Shown here: one piece after another, positions 29,797-39,556 of the stretch
How the letters are laid out: each line of letters starts with the position of its first letter
Numbering within the stretch: the stretch's first letter is position 1
NCBI GenBank assembly: GCA_024542975.1
Contig: JAMXCZ010000003.1
Coordinates: 1 to 57,817, forward strand
From: Candidatus Omnitrophota bacterium
GTDB lineage: Bacteria > Omnitrophota > Gorgyraeia > JABMRN01 > RBG-13-46-9
Length of the DNA: 57,817 nucleotides
Direction of reading: 5' to 3'
Program-made: the position numbers and the translations under genes
The notes under the pieces: model-generated
Databases searched by the model: none
The model's input: only the letters and a program-made list of their open reading frames with translations
What the model was told of the DNA's origin: nothing

Positions 29797-31261
29797 AAAA
29801 CTCATTGAGGGTTCAGGCGCCGGGCGTATCGCTCACCTCCCGGAAATCGACATAAAAGCGGTCTCAACGAATTCAAAGGCCATAAAGAAGGGGAGCCTCT
29901 TTGTTGCGATCAAAGGTTTCAAAATGGACGGGCGCAATTTTTTAAAAGAGGCGTTCCTGCATGGGGCCGAGGCGGCGGTTGTCCAGGGCAAAATAAAGAA
30001 GCCGGGGAATAGCCGGAACATTATTACCGTTCGTGACGCCAGGAAGGCGGTTTCTGTTATTGCAAAAAACTTTTATAAGTCACCGTCCGAAAGGCTCAAG
30101 ACCGTCGGGATAACCGGAACAAACGGCAAGACTACGATAGCCCTGCTCGTAGAAAGCATGTTAAGGGGGTGCGGTGTCCCGTGCGGCATTATAGGCACGA
30201 TCGAGTACCGGTTTGGAAGGGATCGCATATCGGCTGAGAGGACTACGCCGGATGCCCTGCTTCTCAACAGTTTGCTTGATAGAATGCTGAAGCAGAAAGC
30301 TGAAGCTGTCGTTATGGAGGTTTCCAGCCACGCTCTTTGCCAGGGGCGGGTGGATAACATTTTTTTTGATGCCGCCATCTTTACAAACCTTACGCGCGAA
30401 CACCTGGACTACCACGGCAATATTGAAAACTATTTCAAAAGCAAAATGAGGATTTTCAGGCGCCTCAAGAAAAATGGCATAGCGATAATTAATGCGGATG
30501 ATAAAAAAGCAGTACGCATGGAAAAAATCCTGAAATGCAAAAAAATTACCTATGGCCTGAAAAAAAGAGCCGCCCTTACGGGCATTGTCAAAAAATTGGA
30601 TGTGAACGGCTCATCCTTTGATGTAAGATTGCGCAAAAAGTATGTTTTTTCAATCGATACGAAACTGGTTGGATTGCATAACATATCGAATATTCTTGCG
30701 GCCTCGGCGCTCGGCCTGTCTTTCGGGCTGGATCCGCTTTCCATAAAAGAAGGGATCGAACGCGTAAAGGCCGTAAGGGGCAGGCTCGAGCCGGTTGGCA
30801 CAGGGGGTCGGGATTTTAGTGTATTTGTGGACTATGCGCATACGCACGATGCCCTGGAGAATGTCCTCAAATTTTTAAACCATGCCGGAACAGGGAAGAT
30901 TATTACTGTGTTTGGCTGCGGCGGAGAGAGGGATAGGGGTAAAAGGCCGCTTATGGGGCGCATTGCGCAGGATCTTTCGGACTTTAGCGTAATAACAAAT
31001 GATAACCCGCGCGGAGAAAGCCCGGAAAAAATCGTCCGCGAAATTGAAAAAGGTATGGATAGAAAAAAGCGGAACTACACCGTGGCCCTGAATAGAAAAA
31101 AAGCCATAGAAATTGCCTTAAAAAAAGCGGGAAAAGATGATATAGTGTTGCTTGCGGGCAAGGGGCATGAGACAGAACAGGTTTTGCGCAGGCGGAAAAT
31201 ATTTTTCAATGATAAAAAAACGGCGGAGGATATACTGGCAGGGCCGTATTTTAGGAAATAA
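29786..31261 (+). CDS. murE: UDP-MurNAc-L-Ala-D-Glu:meso-diaminopimelate ligase
   Basis: The product is 491 residues from the ATG at 29786 (the track's GTG is 9 bases earlier). GITGTNGKTT is the ATP loop, VMEVSSHAL and NLTREHLDYH are family motifs, and TNDNPRGESP is the meso-DAP-specific DNPR signature, so the third residue of the stem peptide is predicted to be meso-DAP. It overlaps ftsI by 11 bases. Confidence 0.95.
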   Translation: MKLRKLIEGSGAGRIAHLPEIDIKAVSTNSKAIKKGSLFVAIKGFKMDGRNFLKEAFLHGAEAAVVQGKIKKPGNSRNIITVRDARKAVSVIAKNFYKSPSERLKTVGITGTNGKTTIALLVESMLRGCGVPCGIIGTIEYRFGRDRISAERTTPDALLLNSLLDRMLKQKAEAVVMEVSSHALCQGRVDNIFFDAAIFTNLTREHLDYHGNIENYFKSKMRIFRRLKKNGIAIINADDKKAVRMEKILKCKKITYGLKKRAALTGIVKKLDVNGSSFDVRLRKKYVFSIDTKLVGLHNISNILAASALGLSFGLDPLSIKEGIERVKAVRGRLEPVGTGGRDFSVFVDYAHTHDALENVLKFLNHAGTGKIITVFGCGGERDRGKRPLMGRIAQDLSDFSVITNDNPRGESPEKIVREIEKGMDRKKRNYTVALNRKKAIEIALKKAGKDDIVLLAGKGHETEQVLRRRKIFFNDKKTAEDILAGPYFRK

Positions 31262-31262
31262 T

Positions 31263-32597
31263 ATGAAATTAGAGGATTTGGCAAAAAACCCGGAATTAAT
31301 ATCGATAGATTCCCGGGTTATAAAGCGCGGCGGGATTTTTATCGCAATAAAAGGCGCGAGGTTCGACGGGCACGACTTTGTGAAAGAGGTATTTAAAAAA
31401 GGCGCTTCATATGCCGTAGTTTCAAAAGAGATGGCGCTCGCCGCTTCGGATAGGAAAAGAATTATCAAAGTGAAAGATACGGTTTGGGCGCTGGGGGAGA
31501 TTGCGAAATTCCACAGGCAGCGGTTTAATATCCCTGTTGTGGCCGTTACCGGAAGTAATGGCAAGACAACGGTAAAGAACATGGTTGCCTTTGTTCTGTC
31601 GGCCGGGTATAACGTTTTAAAAAATGAGGCGTCTCGAAATAACCTCATAGGGCTTCCGCTTACGTTGCTTGGGCTCAGGAAAAAACACCGGGTTGCGGTG
31701 CTGGAAATGGGTATGAATCGCTTGGGAGAGATCGACAGATTGAGTGGCATAGCACTACCCCGGATAGGGGTAATAACAAATATCGGGCCATCGCATCTTG
31801 AATTTTTAGGTACGCTTACAAATGTGTTGAAAGCCAAGTCAGAGCTTTTAAAGAGGCTGTCCGGAAGTGCCACGGCAATTCTAAATGCGGACGACGCATA
31901 TTTAGGTAAAATCAGGGGGCTTAAGTGTAGGACGGTTTATTTCGGGATAGAGAAAAAATGTGAATTTCAGGCAAAGGATTTGCAGTATAAGAACAATAAA
32001 TGGTATTTTTCCCTGGGAAAGGGAAAAAATTTTGAAATACCCATTCTGGGGAGGCATAACGTATATAACGCCCTGATCGCGATTGCGGTTGGGAGGCAAT
32101 TTGGGTTGAGCTTTTCTACAATTGCCAAAAGAATCAGGCAGTACAGGCAGCCGTCCTCTATGAGGCTGGAAGCCGAAAGTGTTCTCGGCGTAAAAATTTT
32201 AAACGACACTTATAACTCCAATCCCATATCCATGGAGTGCGCAATTGCAGCGCTTGCCAGGTACGAAACCCGCGGAAAGCGGATAGTGCTCTGTGGGGAT
32301 ATGATGGAGCTGGGCGAGCATGCGCAGGCCTGGCATGAGGCTGTCGGCAGACTGATAGCGAAGCATCCGATCGATGCCCTTGTAACGCTGGGTAAGTTCT
32401 CAAAATTTACAAGTGACGCGGCAAAAAAGATGGGCATAGAAATACTTTGTCATGCGGAGTCAGGGCGCGAGGCGGAAAAATTTCTGAAAAAGATCACAAA
32501 GCCCGGGGACGTAGTCCTGGTAAAGGGCTCGCGCGCGATGAAAATGGAAAAAGTCATCGAAAGGTTGAGAAAGAAACAACCAAAAAAAGGAACATAA
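31263..32597 (+). CDS. murF: UDP-MurNAc-tripeptide:D-Ala-D-Ala ligase
   Basis: The protein is 444 residues from the ATG one base after the murE stop; the track's longer ORF runs back into murE. VTGSNGKTTVKNM is the ATP loop and LNDTYNSNPISM the MurF-typical segment. It adds D-Ala-D-Ala to complete the pentapeptide. Confidence 0.95.
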   Translation: MKLEDLAKNPELISIDSRVIKRGGIFIAIKGARFDGHDFVKEVFKKGASYAVVSKEMALAASDRKRIIKVKDTVWALGEIAKFHRQRFNIPVVAVTGSNGKTTVKNMVAFVLSAGYNVLKNEASRNNLIGLPLTLLGLRKKHRVAVLEMGMNRLGEIDRLSGIALPRIGVITNIGPSHLEFLGTLTNVLKAKSELLKRLSGSATAILNADDAYLGKIRGLKCRTVYFGIEKKCEFQAKDLQYKNNKWYFSLGKGKNFEIPILGRHNVYNALIAIAVGRQFGLSFSTIAKRIRQYRQPSSMRLEAESVLGVKILNDTYNSNPISMECAIAALARYETRGKRIVLCGDMMELGEHAQAWHEAVGRLIAKHPIDALVTLGKFSKFTSDAAKKMGIEILCHAESGREAEKFLKKITKPGDVVLVKGSRAMKMEKVIERLRKKQPKKGT

Positions 32598-32598
32598 C

Positions 32599-33687
32599 AT
32601 GCTATATCATTTGCTTTACCCCCTGCGAGACCTGTGGTTCGGCTTTAACGTATTCAAATATATTACCTTCCGGGCCGCCATGGCAAGTATCACAGCTTTT
32701 CTTCTGAGCGTTATTCTGGGGCCCATAATTATTAAAATGTTGTCGCGCCTTAAGGTCGGAGAATTACCGCGAAGATCTTACGTCGAACCACTTTACCAGT
32801 TGCACAAACACAAAACCGGAACGCCTACGATGGGAGGCTTAATTATAATCGTTTCTGTGCTCATCTCTGCGCTACTTTGGTCGCGGCTTGACAATTCCTT
32901 CGTAATCCTCTGCCTCATAAGTATGCTATGGCTTGCCCTGGTCGGCTTCGTCGATGATTACATAAAACTGATCAAACCGGGGTCGCTGGGCTTAAGCGCT
33001 ACAACGAAGTTTGTGGGGCAGTTGCTTCTTGCCTTCGGGGTTGCGCTCTACCTATTTTTTACCCTGAACATGTCAACCGAGCTTTATCTACCGTTTGTGA
33101 AGAACGCGGTGGTTAATCTCGGCATATTCTATATCCTGTTCATGGTCCTTGTGATTGTCGGGGCCAGTAATGCGGTAAATATAACCGACGGCCTGGATGG
33201 GCTGGCGATAGGTTGCGTAAGTTTTATAGCGCTTACCTACGGCGTAGTAACCTATCTTACAGGCCACGTAGAATTAAGCAGCTACCTGAATATCTATTAT
33301 CTTGCCGGGTCCAGTGAACTTGCGGTGCTATGCGCGATAATTGCGGGCAGTGGCCTGGGATTTTTGTGGTTTAATTCCTACCCGGCGACGGTTTTTATGG
33401 GCGATACCGGTTCTCTTCCTCTGGGCGGGGCAATAGGCCTTATCAGCGTTTTGGTCAAGAAGGAGTTTCTTCTGCTTATCGTGGGTGGGATATTTGTTTT
33501 TGAAGTATTGAGCGTTATAATACAGGTTGTGTCTTTCAGGGTATTCGGCAGGAGGGTATTTTTGATGGCTCCCATTCATCACCATTTTCAGCTAAAGGGC
33601 TGGCCGGAATCCAAAATTACCGTGCGTTTCTGGATAATAGCGATTAGCCTTGGCCTCTTTGGGCTGGCAACGCTTAAGTTGATGTAA
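32599..33687 (+). CDS. mraY: Phospho-MurNAc-pentapeptide translocase
   Basis: A 362-residue protein with about ten membrane segments. GTPTMGG, FVDDYIKL, NAVNITDGLDGLAIG, FMGDTGSLPLGG and the HHHFQLKGWPE segment are all diagnostic. It attaches the MurNAc-pentapeptide to undecaprenyl phosphate, making lipid I. Confidence 0.97.
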   Translation: MLYHLLYPLRDLWFGFNVFKYITFRAAMASITAFLLSVILGPIIIKMLSRLKVGELPRRSYVEPLYQLHKHKTGTPTMGGLIIIVSVLISALLWSRLDNSFVILCLISMLWLALVGFVDDYIKLIKPGSLGLSATTKFVGQLLLAFGVALYLFFTLNMSTELYLPFVKNAVVNLGIFYILFMVLVIVGASNAVNITDGLDGLAIGCVSFIALTYGVVTYLTGHVELSSYLNIYYLAGSSELAVLCAIIAGSGLGFLWFNSYPATVFMGDTGSLPLGGAIGLISVLVKKEFLLLIVGGIFVFEVLSVIIQVVSFRVFGRRVFLMAPIHHHFQLKGWPESKITVRFWIIAISLGLFGLATLKLM

Positions 33688-33689
33688 AA

Positions 33690-35018
33690 ATGGAAATTCG
33701 AAATAAAAAAATTACAGTAGTTGGGCTGGGAAACAGCGGCCTTGAGGCCGGCCTTCTTCTTGTGAAAGAAGGCGTTGGCGTATCGGTTACGGATAGCGGT
33801 GACACTGAAGCCATACGCGAGAATGCCGGGCGTCTTAGGGCAAAGGGAGTGCAAGTGGAGGCTGGATGCCATACGAAGGAATTTCTTGTGGGTACGGAGC
33901 TTCTGGTTGTAAGCCCGGGCGTGGAACCGAGAGCCTTACCGGTGCGTTATGCGGAAAAGGAGAACATTCCGATAATAAGTGAGCTCGAGTTGGGGTATCG
34001 CTTTTGTAAAGGCCGTATAGTGGCTGTTACGGGAACAAACGGGAAATCCACCGTAGTTTCGTTGCTTGGGGAAATTTTGCGGAAAGCGGGCATCCCGGTA
34101 TGTGTCGCAGGCAATATCGGAAATTCTTTATCGGGCGAGGTGCGGAACATAACGAAAGACACAGTGGTTATTCTCGAGGTGAGCTCAGCCCAACTCGAAC
34201 GGGTCGCGTCTTTCAGGCCTGAGATATCCGTCATATTGAATATTACTCCTGACCACCTTGATAGATACACCACTTTTCGGGAATACCGCGATTTCAAGGC
34301 GCGGATATACGAAAATCAAAAGGGCAGCGACACACTTGTCTTAAACGCCGACGATGAAAATATAAAGAACCTGGTGAAGTTCAAGGCTCCTTCCGCGAAG
34401 GTTCTTTACTTTAGCGCCCGGGGGAAAAGTAACCTAAAAAGTTTATTCGAACTTGGAAATACCGGGCTGAAAGGCGGGCATAACCTTGAAAATGTTCTGG
34501 CAGCCGGCATGATTGCGGGGCTCCTTGGTATCGGAGAAAGTTCGGTGAAGCGCGCCATAGAGAGCTTTGTGCCGCTCCGTCACAGATTTGAACGCATCGC
34601 AACGGTCGGCGGGATAGATTTTATCGATGACTCCAAGGCCACAAATATAGATTCAACTTACCGCGCCCTTAGTTCGCTCGATAGGCCCACTGTGCTCATA
34701 GCGGGCGGCAAGGACAAAAATATTTCATATGAAAAAATCCTGCCGCTCGTAGAAAAATCCGTAAAGAAAATCGTTCTTATCGGCGAGACGAGGCAAAAGA
34801 TGCGCGGCATTTTTAAGGGCAATGTGGCGCTTGAAGAAAAAGATTCGCTTGAGGGCGCGGTCCGTGCCGCCTTTAAGTCCGCCTCCTCCGGAGAATCCGT
34901 CCTTCTTTCTCCCATGTGCTCAAGTTTCGACATGTTCAGGGACTACAAACACAGAGGCGAAGTTTTTAAAAAAGCAGTTGAAAGATTAAAAAAAAGGGGA
35001 CGTCCTACTTTGCCGTAA
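33690..35018 (+). CDS. murD: UDP-MurNAc-L-Ala:D-Glu ligase
   Basis: A 442-residue protein. VVGLGNSGLEAG begins the nucleotide-binding N-domain, VTGTNGKSTVVSLLG is the ATP loop, and LSPMCSSFDMFRDYKHRGEVF ends the C-domain. The last residues (KKRGRPTLP) are encoded by the start of a GGGGACGTCC repeat, which seems to have changed the natural C-terminus. Confidence 0.95.
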   Translation: MEIRNKKITVVGLGNSGLEAGLLLVKEGVGVSVTDSGDTEAIRENAGRLRAKGVQVEAGCHTKEFLVGTELLVVSPGVEPRALPVRYAEKENIPIISELELGYRFCKGRIVAVTGTNGKSTVVSLLGEILRKAGIPVCVAGNIGNSLSGEVRNITKDTVVILEVSSAQLERVASFRPEISVILNITPDHLDRYTTFREYRDFKARIYENQKGSDTLVLNADDENIKNLVKFKAPSAKVLYFSARGKSNLKSLFELGNTGLKGGHNLENVLAAGMIAGLLGIGESSVKRAIESFVPLRHRFERIATVGGIDFIDDSKATNIDSTYRALSSLDRPTVLIAGGKDKNISYEKILPLVEKSVKKIVLIGETRQKMRGIFKGNVALEEKDSLEGAVRAAFKSASSGESVLLSPMCSSFDMFRDYKHRGEVFKKAVERLKKRGRPTLP

Positions 35019-35138
35019 CATATTATACCGCAATACGTTGCAACATGGCATTTTCCACATTATAGTGCTTGAAAACTGGAAAATGACCCATTCTAACGTA
35101 TTGACGGGTAAGGGGTTAGGGGAAAGGGGGACGTCCCC
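34996..35138. repeat. Repeat unit bounded by GGGGACGTCC palindromes
   Basis: The murD end carries GGGGACGTCC (34996-35005) and a perfect 12-bp palindrome GGGGACGTCCCC lies at 35127-35138, five bases before the ftsW start. The about 120 bases between show no gene. The arm AAAGTAGGACG (complement) recurs at 365-376. It looks like a dispersed intergenic repeat inserted in the operon. Confidence 0.5.
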
Positions 35139-35142
35139 TTAT

Positions 35143-36231
35143 ATGAGAATGCAAAATACACGAAGGTCTATCTTTATTATAACTATGATCTTAGTCATGC
35201 TCGGGGTTGTGCTTGTTTACAGCTCAAGCGCCATTTACGCGTATGAAAAATTCGGGAACAGCACATTTTTTTTTAAGAAACACATATCATTCCTCCTGTT
35301 GGGGTTTTTGCTCATGGTTTATATTATGTCTCTCGACATTGCCAAGATTGCCGGCGCGTCCCGGGCGCTATTCCTTATTTCGTTACTGTTTTTGGGGCTT
35401 GTTCTCCTGCCGGGCCTGGGAATTTCTGCCGGCGGGGCGCGGCGCTGGCTCAGGGCCGGTTTTTTTAGTTTCCAGCCGTCCGAATTTGCTAAATTTACGC
35501 TTATTACGTACCTGGCCGCTTTACTCGCAAAAAAGGGTTATAGGATAAAGGATCTTGCTTACGGGTACCTTCCGACGGTTTCGGCGATCGCCCTGGTTTC
35601 GGTTTTGATCTTGCTTCAACCGGACCTCGGTACGGCTGTGGCAGTTTTCTTTGTGGGTTTTGTGCTAATTTTTATCGCAGGGGGCAGGTTGAAACATCTC
35701 CTCACGACGGCGCTTCTCGGGGTGCCATTTTTGTATTATCTGATATTCAGCGTTCCTTACAGGCGTAAGCGAATGTTTATTTTTCTGAATCCCTGGCAGG
35801 ATCAGAAGGGGGCCGGATTCCAGATCATACAGTCGTTCCTTGCGCTCGGCTCCGGCGGCCTTCTCGGGGTGGGCCTGGGCCAGTCGAAGCAGAAGCTTTT
35901 CTATTTACCGGAAGCGCATACGGATTTCATATTTTCAATAATAGGGGAAGAACTGGGGTTTTTGGGGGCTGCTTCGGTTTTGGCGCTCTTCGGCGCATTT
36001 GTTTTCCTGGGTTTTCGCGCATTTTTTAATGAAAATCGCCCGTTTAATAAGTTGCTTATATTCGGCATAACAAGTATGATAGCGTTCGAAGCGTTTGTTA
36101 ACATAGGGATAAGCCTGGGCGTTTTTCCGACCAAGGGGTTGCCCCTGCCGTTTGTAAGCTATGGCGGAAGTTCGCTCGTGTTCCATATGGCGGCGGTGGG
36201 CCTTCTGTTAAATGCAATGAGGGAAGCATGA
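35143..36231 (+). CDS. ftsW: Septal peptidoglycan polymerase FtsW
   Basis: The product is 362 residues from the ATG at 35143 (35149 also possible); the track start 105 bases upstream would translate the repeat. About ten membrane segments, with the SEDS motifs SGGARRW, FQPSEFAKF and LPLPFVSYGGSSL. It polymerises glycan strands at the septum with FtsI. Overlaps murG as ATGA. Confidence 0.94.
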   Translation: MRMQNTRRSIFIITMILVMLGVVLVYSSSAIYAYEKFGNSTFFFKKHISFLLLGFLLMVYIMSLDIAKIAGASRALFLISLLFLGLVLLPGLGISAGGARRWLRAGFFSFQPSEFAKFTLITYLAALLAKKGYRIKDLAYGYLPTVSAIALVSVLILLQPDLGTAVAVFFVGFVLIFIAGGRLKHLLTTALLGVPFLYYLIFSVPYRRKRMFIFLNPWQDQKGAGFQIIQSFLALGSGGLLGVGLGQSKQKLFYLPEAHTDFIFSIIGEELGFLGAASVLALFGAFVFLGFRAFFNENRPFNKLLIFGITSMIAFEAFVNIGISLGVFPTKGLPLPFVSYGGSSLVFHMAAVGLLLNAMREA

Positions 36232-37301
36232 GGGTTCTTGTTGCGTCCGGCGGAAGCGGCGGACATATTTTTCCGGCAGTTTCACTTGCAAAAGAACTCG
36301 CCCGGCGGGGAGCGGAGACAATTTTTGTTGCGAGCAGAAGGCGTCTGGACAAAAAAATTCTACAAAACGCGCCGTATAAGACGATATTTCTTTCGGTTAA
36401 CCCTATGCCGTATAAATTCGGATGGCGTGTAATAGTTTTTTTGATTAAATTAGCCCTTGACAGTTTTCAGGCGATGTATATTCTTGTAAGGTACAGGCCG
36501 GATGCCGTTGTGGGTTTCGGGGGATATACCGCGGGCGCGATAGTCCTTTTGGGATCTATCATGCGCGCCAAGACCATAATACACGAGCAGAACGTAGTCC
36601 CGGGCAGGACAAACAGGTTCCTTGATCGGCTGGTCGGGCAGGTCGCCGTAAGCTTCTCCGAAACACGAAAATATTTTAAAAATAAAAATGTCACTCTTAC
36701 CGGCAATCCTGTGCGTGAGGAGAGCCTGAAGGAATGCCGCGCCTACTCATACGATAAGTTCAATTTGGAAAAGGGCAAGTTTACGATACTTGTCATGGGC
36801 GGCAGCCAGGGGGCAAGTTCGCTCAATAGGTTGGTTTCGGGAGGCTTAAGGCGCCTGCCGCAGGAAGAAAAGGATAAACTTCAGGTTCTTCACATCACAG
36901 GTTCCGGGGATTTTGAGAAGTTTCGCAGCTTCTATTCTGCAAACGGTATAAAGGGGAGGGTATTTGACTTTGTCGAAAATATAAATGAGGTATATAGCGC
37001 CTGCGACCTGGCTGTCAGCCGTTCGGGCGCAGCGGCCATATGCGAACTGGCTTCACACGGAAAGCCCATGGTGCTCATACCATATCCGGCAAGCAGAAAT
37101 AACCAGCGTTTTAACGCGATTTTTCTCCGGGACAAAGGGGCAGCTCTCTATAGAGACCAGGAAAAACTGAGCGAAGGGGAAATAGGAAGCCTGATAAGCG
37201 AATTAATGACTGACTCCGAAAAAAGGAAAGACCTGTCCGGCAATGCGAGGAAGCTCGCCATTGTCGATGGGGCGAGGAGACTGGCGGAAATCGTATTATG
37301 A
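36228..37301 (+). CDS. murG: UDP-GlcNAc:lipid I transferase
   Basis: A 357-residue GT-B glycosyltransferase. GGSGGHIFPAVSLA at the N-terminus binds the lipid-linked acceptor, GFGGYTAGA and HEQNVVPGRTNR follow, and SRSGAAAICEL forms part of the UDP-GlcNAc site. It makes lipid II on the inner face of the membrane. ATGA overlaps at both ends. Confidence 0.96.
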   Translation: MRVLVASGGSGGHIFPAVSLAKELARRGAETIFVASRRRLDKKILQNAPYKTIFLSVNPMPYKFGWRVIVFLIKLALDSFQAMYILVRYRPDAVVGFGGYTAGAIVLLGSIMRAKTIIHEQNVVPGRTNRFLDRLVGQVAVSFSETRKYFKNKNVTLTGNPVREESLKECRAYSYDKFNLEKGKFTILVMGGSQGASSLNRLVSGGLRRLPQEEKDKLQVLHITGSGDFEKFRSFYSANGIKGRVFDFVENINEVYSACDLAVSRSGAAAICELASHGKPMVLIPYPASRNNQRFNAIFLRDKGAALYRDQEKLSEGEIGSLISELMTDSEKRKDLSGNARKLAIVDGARRLAEIVL

Positions 37302-38668
37302 ACTTACATAACAAAAAGATCCATATGATCGGCATAGGCGGCGTAGGTATGAGCGGGCTCGCCTACGTTTTAGCGCGCATGGGATGCGCGGTGAGCGGGT
37401 CGGATATCGAAGAAAACGTAATTACAAAGCGGCTTCGCCGGAAAGGTGTTATCGTGCATATAGGACACTCCGCCAGTCGATTGCACGCGCCCGAGGTGAT
37501 CGTCTACTCATCCAGCATCAGGGCGGATAATTCGGAGCTCGTGGAAGCACGCTTTAAAAAAATTCCAGTGATTTCCCGCATCGAACTTCTCAGGATGGTC
37601 ATGGAAAAGTACAGGAAGACGATCGGAGTCCTGGGAACGCACGGCAAGACCACCACGACGGCGATGGTGTCCTTGCTTACGGAGTATGCGGGCATGGACC
37701 CGACGGTCCTGATAGGCGGGGACTCTCCACATTTCCGGGGGAATGCGAAAATCGGGAAGAGCAAAATGCTTGTTACGGAAATTGACGAAAGCGATGGCAG
37801 ATTTGTCTGTCTTAGGCCCACGCACATCCTTATGCCGAACCTTGAAAGGGAGCATGCCGAATTTTACAGGGATGAAGCGCATCTTGTGAATGTTTTTAAA
37901 CGCTTCATAAGCGCCCAGCCCGAAAGAAGCGCGTTTTTCTACCGCATCGAAGACGCAAATTTGCGGAAACTCGCCAAGGTAAGCAAGGGGAAAGTTTTCA
38001 GTTTTGGATTTTCAAAAGAAGCGGATCTCTATGCCGCCGGCATAAAGATAGAGGCGTATAAAACCGGGTTTGACTGTTTCTCGCGCGGAAGAAAAATAGG
38101 CCGGTTTATTTTGCGTATTCCCGGGATTCATAATGTTATAGACGGATTGGCAGCGCTCTCACTCGGCGTTGAGCTTGGCATCGACTCCGGGACGATGAAG
38201 CGCGCAATGGCGGCCTATAAAAATGTACGCAGAAGATTTGAGGTCATAGGCGATCTAAACGGGGCTAAGGTTGTAGAAGATTACGCGCACCATCCTACGG
38301 AGATACGCGCCACAATTACCGCTGCCTATTCTACGAAACCTAAAAGGATTATAACGGTTTTTCAACCGCACCGATATACAAGGACAAAGGTGTTTTTCAA
38401 GGAGTTTTCCAATTCTTTCGCAGGTTCGGACGAAGTCATCCTGACAGAGGTATATGCCGCGAGTGAAGAACGGCTTCGGGGCGCGGGCGCAAAGCGTATA
38501 TATGACGCGATGCGGCGCACTAGCCATATTCCTGTTAAACTCCTGGGGAAGAATGAAATACCGGGCTATCTTTCGAAGAAGACAAAAAAAGGGGATCTCA
38601 TCCTTGTTCTGGGGGCCGGTGACATAGGCAAGACAGCGCACGAACTTGTGTCGGGGGTAAAAAAGTGA
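37298..38668 (+). CDS. murC: UDP-MurNAc:L-alanine ligase
   Basis: A 456-residue protein. IGIGGVGMSGLAYVL (nucleotide-binding), GTHGKTTTTAM (ATP loop) and VVEDYAHHPTEIRATI are diagnostic. It adds the first amino acid of the stem peptide. Coupled to murG and murB by 4-base overlaps. Confidence 0.96.
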   Translation: MNLHNKKIHMIGIGGVGMSGLAYVLARMGCAVSGSDIEENVITKRLRRKGVIVHIGHSASRLHAPEVIVYSSSIRADNSELVEARFKKIPVISRIELLRMVMEKYRKTIGVLGTHGKTTTTAMVSLLTEYAGMDPTVLIGGDSPHFRGNAKIGKSKMLVTEIDESDGRFVCLRPTHILMPNLEREHAEFYRDEAHLVNVFKRFISAQPERSAFFYRIEDANLRKLAKVSKGKVFSFGFSKEADLYAAGIKIEAYKTGFDCFSRGRKIGRFILRIPGIHNVIDGLAALSLGVELGIDSGTMKRAMAAYKNVRRRFEVIGDLNGAKVVEDYAHHPTEIRATITAAYSTKPKRIITVFQPHRYTRTKVFFKEFSNSFAGSDEVILTEVYAASEERLRGAGAKRIYDAMRRTSHIPVKLLGKNEIPGYLSKKTKKGDLILVLGAGDIGKTAHELVSGVKK

Positions 38669-39555
38669 TTGCCGGAGCGTTTCCGAAAATCAAAGGCAGG
38701 ATCCTTTTCGACGAACCGCTTTCCGGGCATACAACCTTTCGAGTAGGTGGCTCGTGCCGGGTGTGGACCGAGCCTTCTTCCGAGGGGGAGCTTCTCGAAA
38801 TTCTTAGGTACGCGAGGACTGAGAAAAAGAAAGCGTTTATAATCGGGAAGGGGAGCAATATCCTTTTCCGCGATAAAGGCTTTGGCGGCGTGCTCATCCA
38901 TCTTGCGGGGGCGCATTTTAAAAAAATAAAATTTTCCGGCGAAAAAGTCCGAACCGGCGCGGGGGCGGCCCTGGCGCGGGTGGTCAACATGGCGTGCGAG
39001 AAGGGCCTTTCGGGCATAGAGGGGCTCGTGGGTATTCCGGGCACGGTGGGCGGCGCAATTTTTATGAATTCAAGCTACAGGGGGAGTATCTCCGACAGCC
39101 TGGAAGAAGTAAAGGTCATGGATAGGAAAACGGGCGATATGCGGATTATCAAGAGAAAAGAATTTATCTTCGGTTATAGGGACACGGGCTTTCTGCATGA
39201 TTACGTAATACTTGAGGCTACTTTAAAATTGCAAAAACAGAAAAAAACAGTCCTGCTCGCGCGAAAGAAAATATTTTTGGAAACAAAGAAAAAAGAGCAG
39301 CCTATCGGATTTTTCAGCGCGGGCTGTATTTTTAAAAACCCGAAGAGGGCGTTCCCGGCAGCCCGGTACATAGATGAGCTTCGCCTCAAAGGAAAAAAAA
39401 TAGGCGGAGCCCAAATCTCCGAAAAGCACGCAAATTTTATTGTAAATCTGAAGGACGCAAAAGGAAGCGACATATTGCGCCTTATGAAGCTCGTTACGAG
39501 GCGCGTTAAAATGCGCTTTGGCGTAAAGCTGGAACCGGAGATAAAAATAGTTTAA
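38665..39555 (+). CDS. murB: UDP-N-acetylenolpyruvoylglucosamine reductase
   Basis: A 296-residue protein from a GTG overlapping the murC stop. GKGSNILFRDKGF and GLVGIPGTVGGAIFMN bind FAD, and SAGCIFKNP carries the catalytic serine region, with the shorter type IIb form expected from length and the absence of the Tyr loop. It reduces the enolpyruvyl group with NADPH. Confidence 0.94.
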   Translation: MIAGAFPKIKGRILFDEPLSGHTTFRVGGSCRVWTEPSSEGELLEILRYARTEKKKAFIIGKGSNILFRDKGFGGVLIHLAGAHFKKIKFSGEKVRTGAGAALARVVNMACEKGLSGIEGLVGIPGTVGGAIFMNSSYRGSISDSLEEVKVMDRKTGDMRIIKRKEFIFGYRDTGFLHDYVILEATLKLQKQKKTVLLARKKIFLETKKKEQPIGFFSAGCIFKNPKRAFPAARYIDELRLKGKKIGGAQISEKHANFIVNLKDAKGSDILRLMKLVTRRVKMRFGVKLEPEIKIV

Positions 39556-39556
39556 C

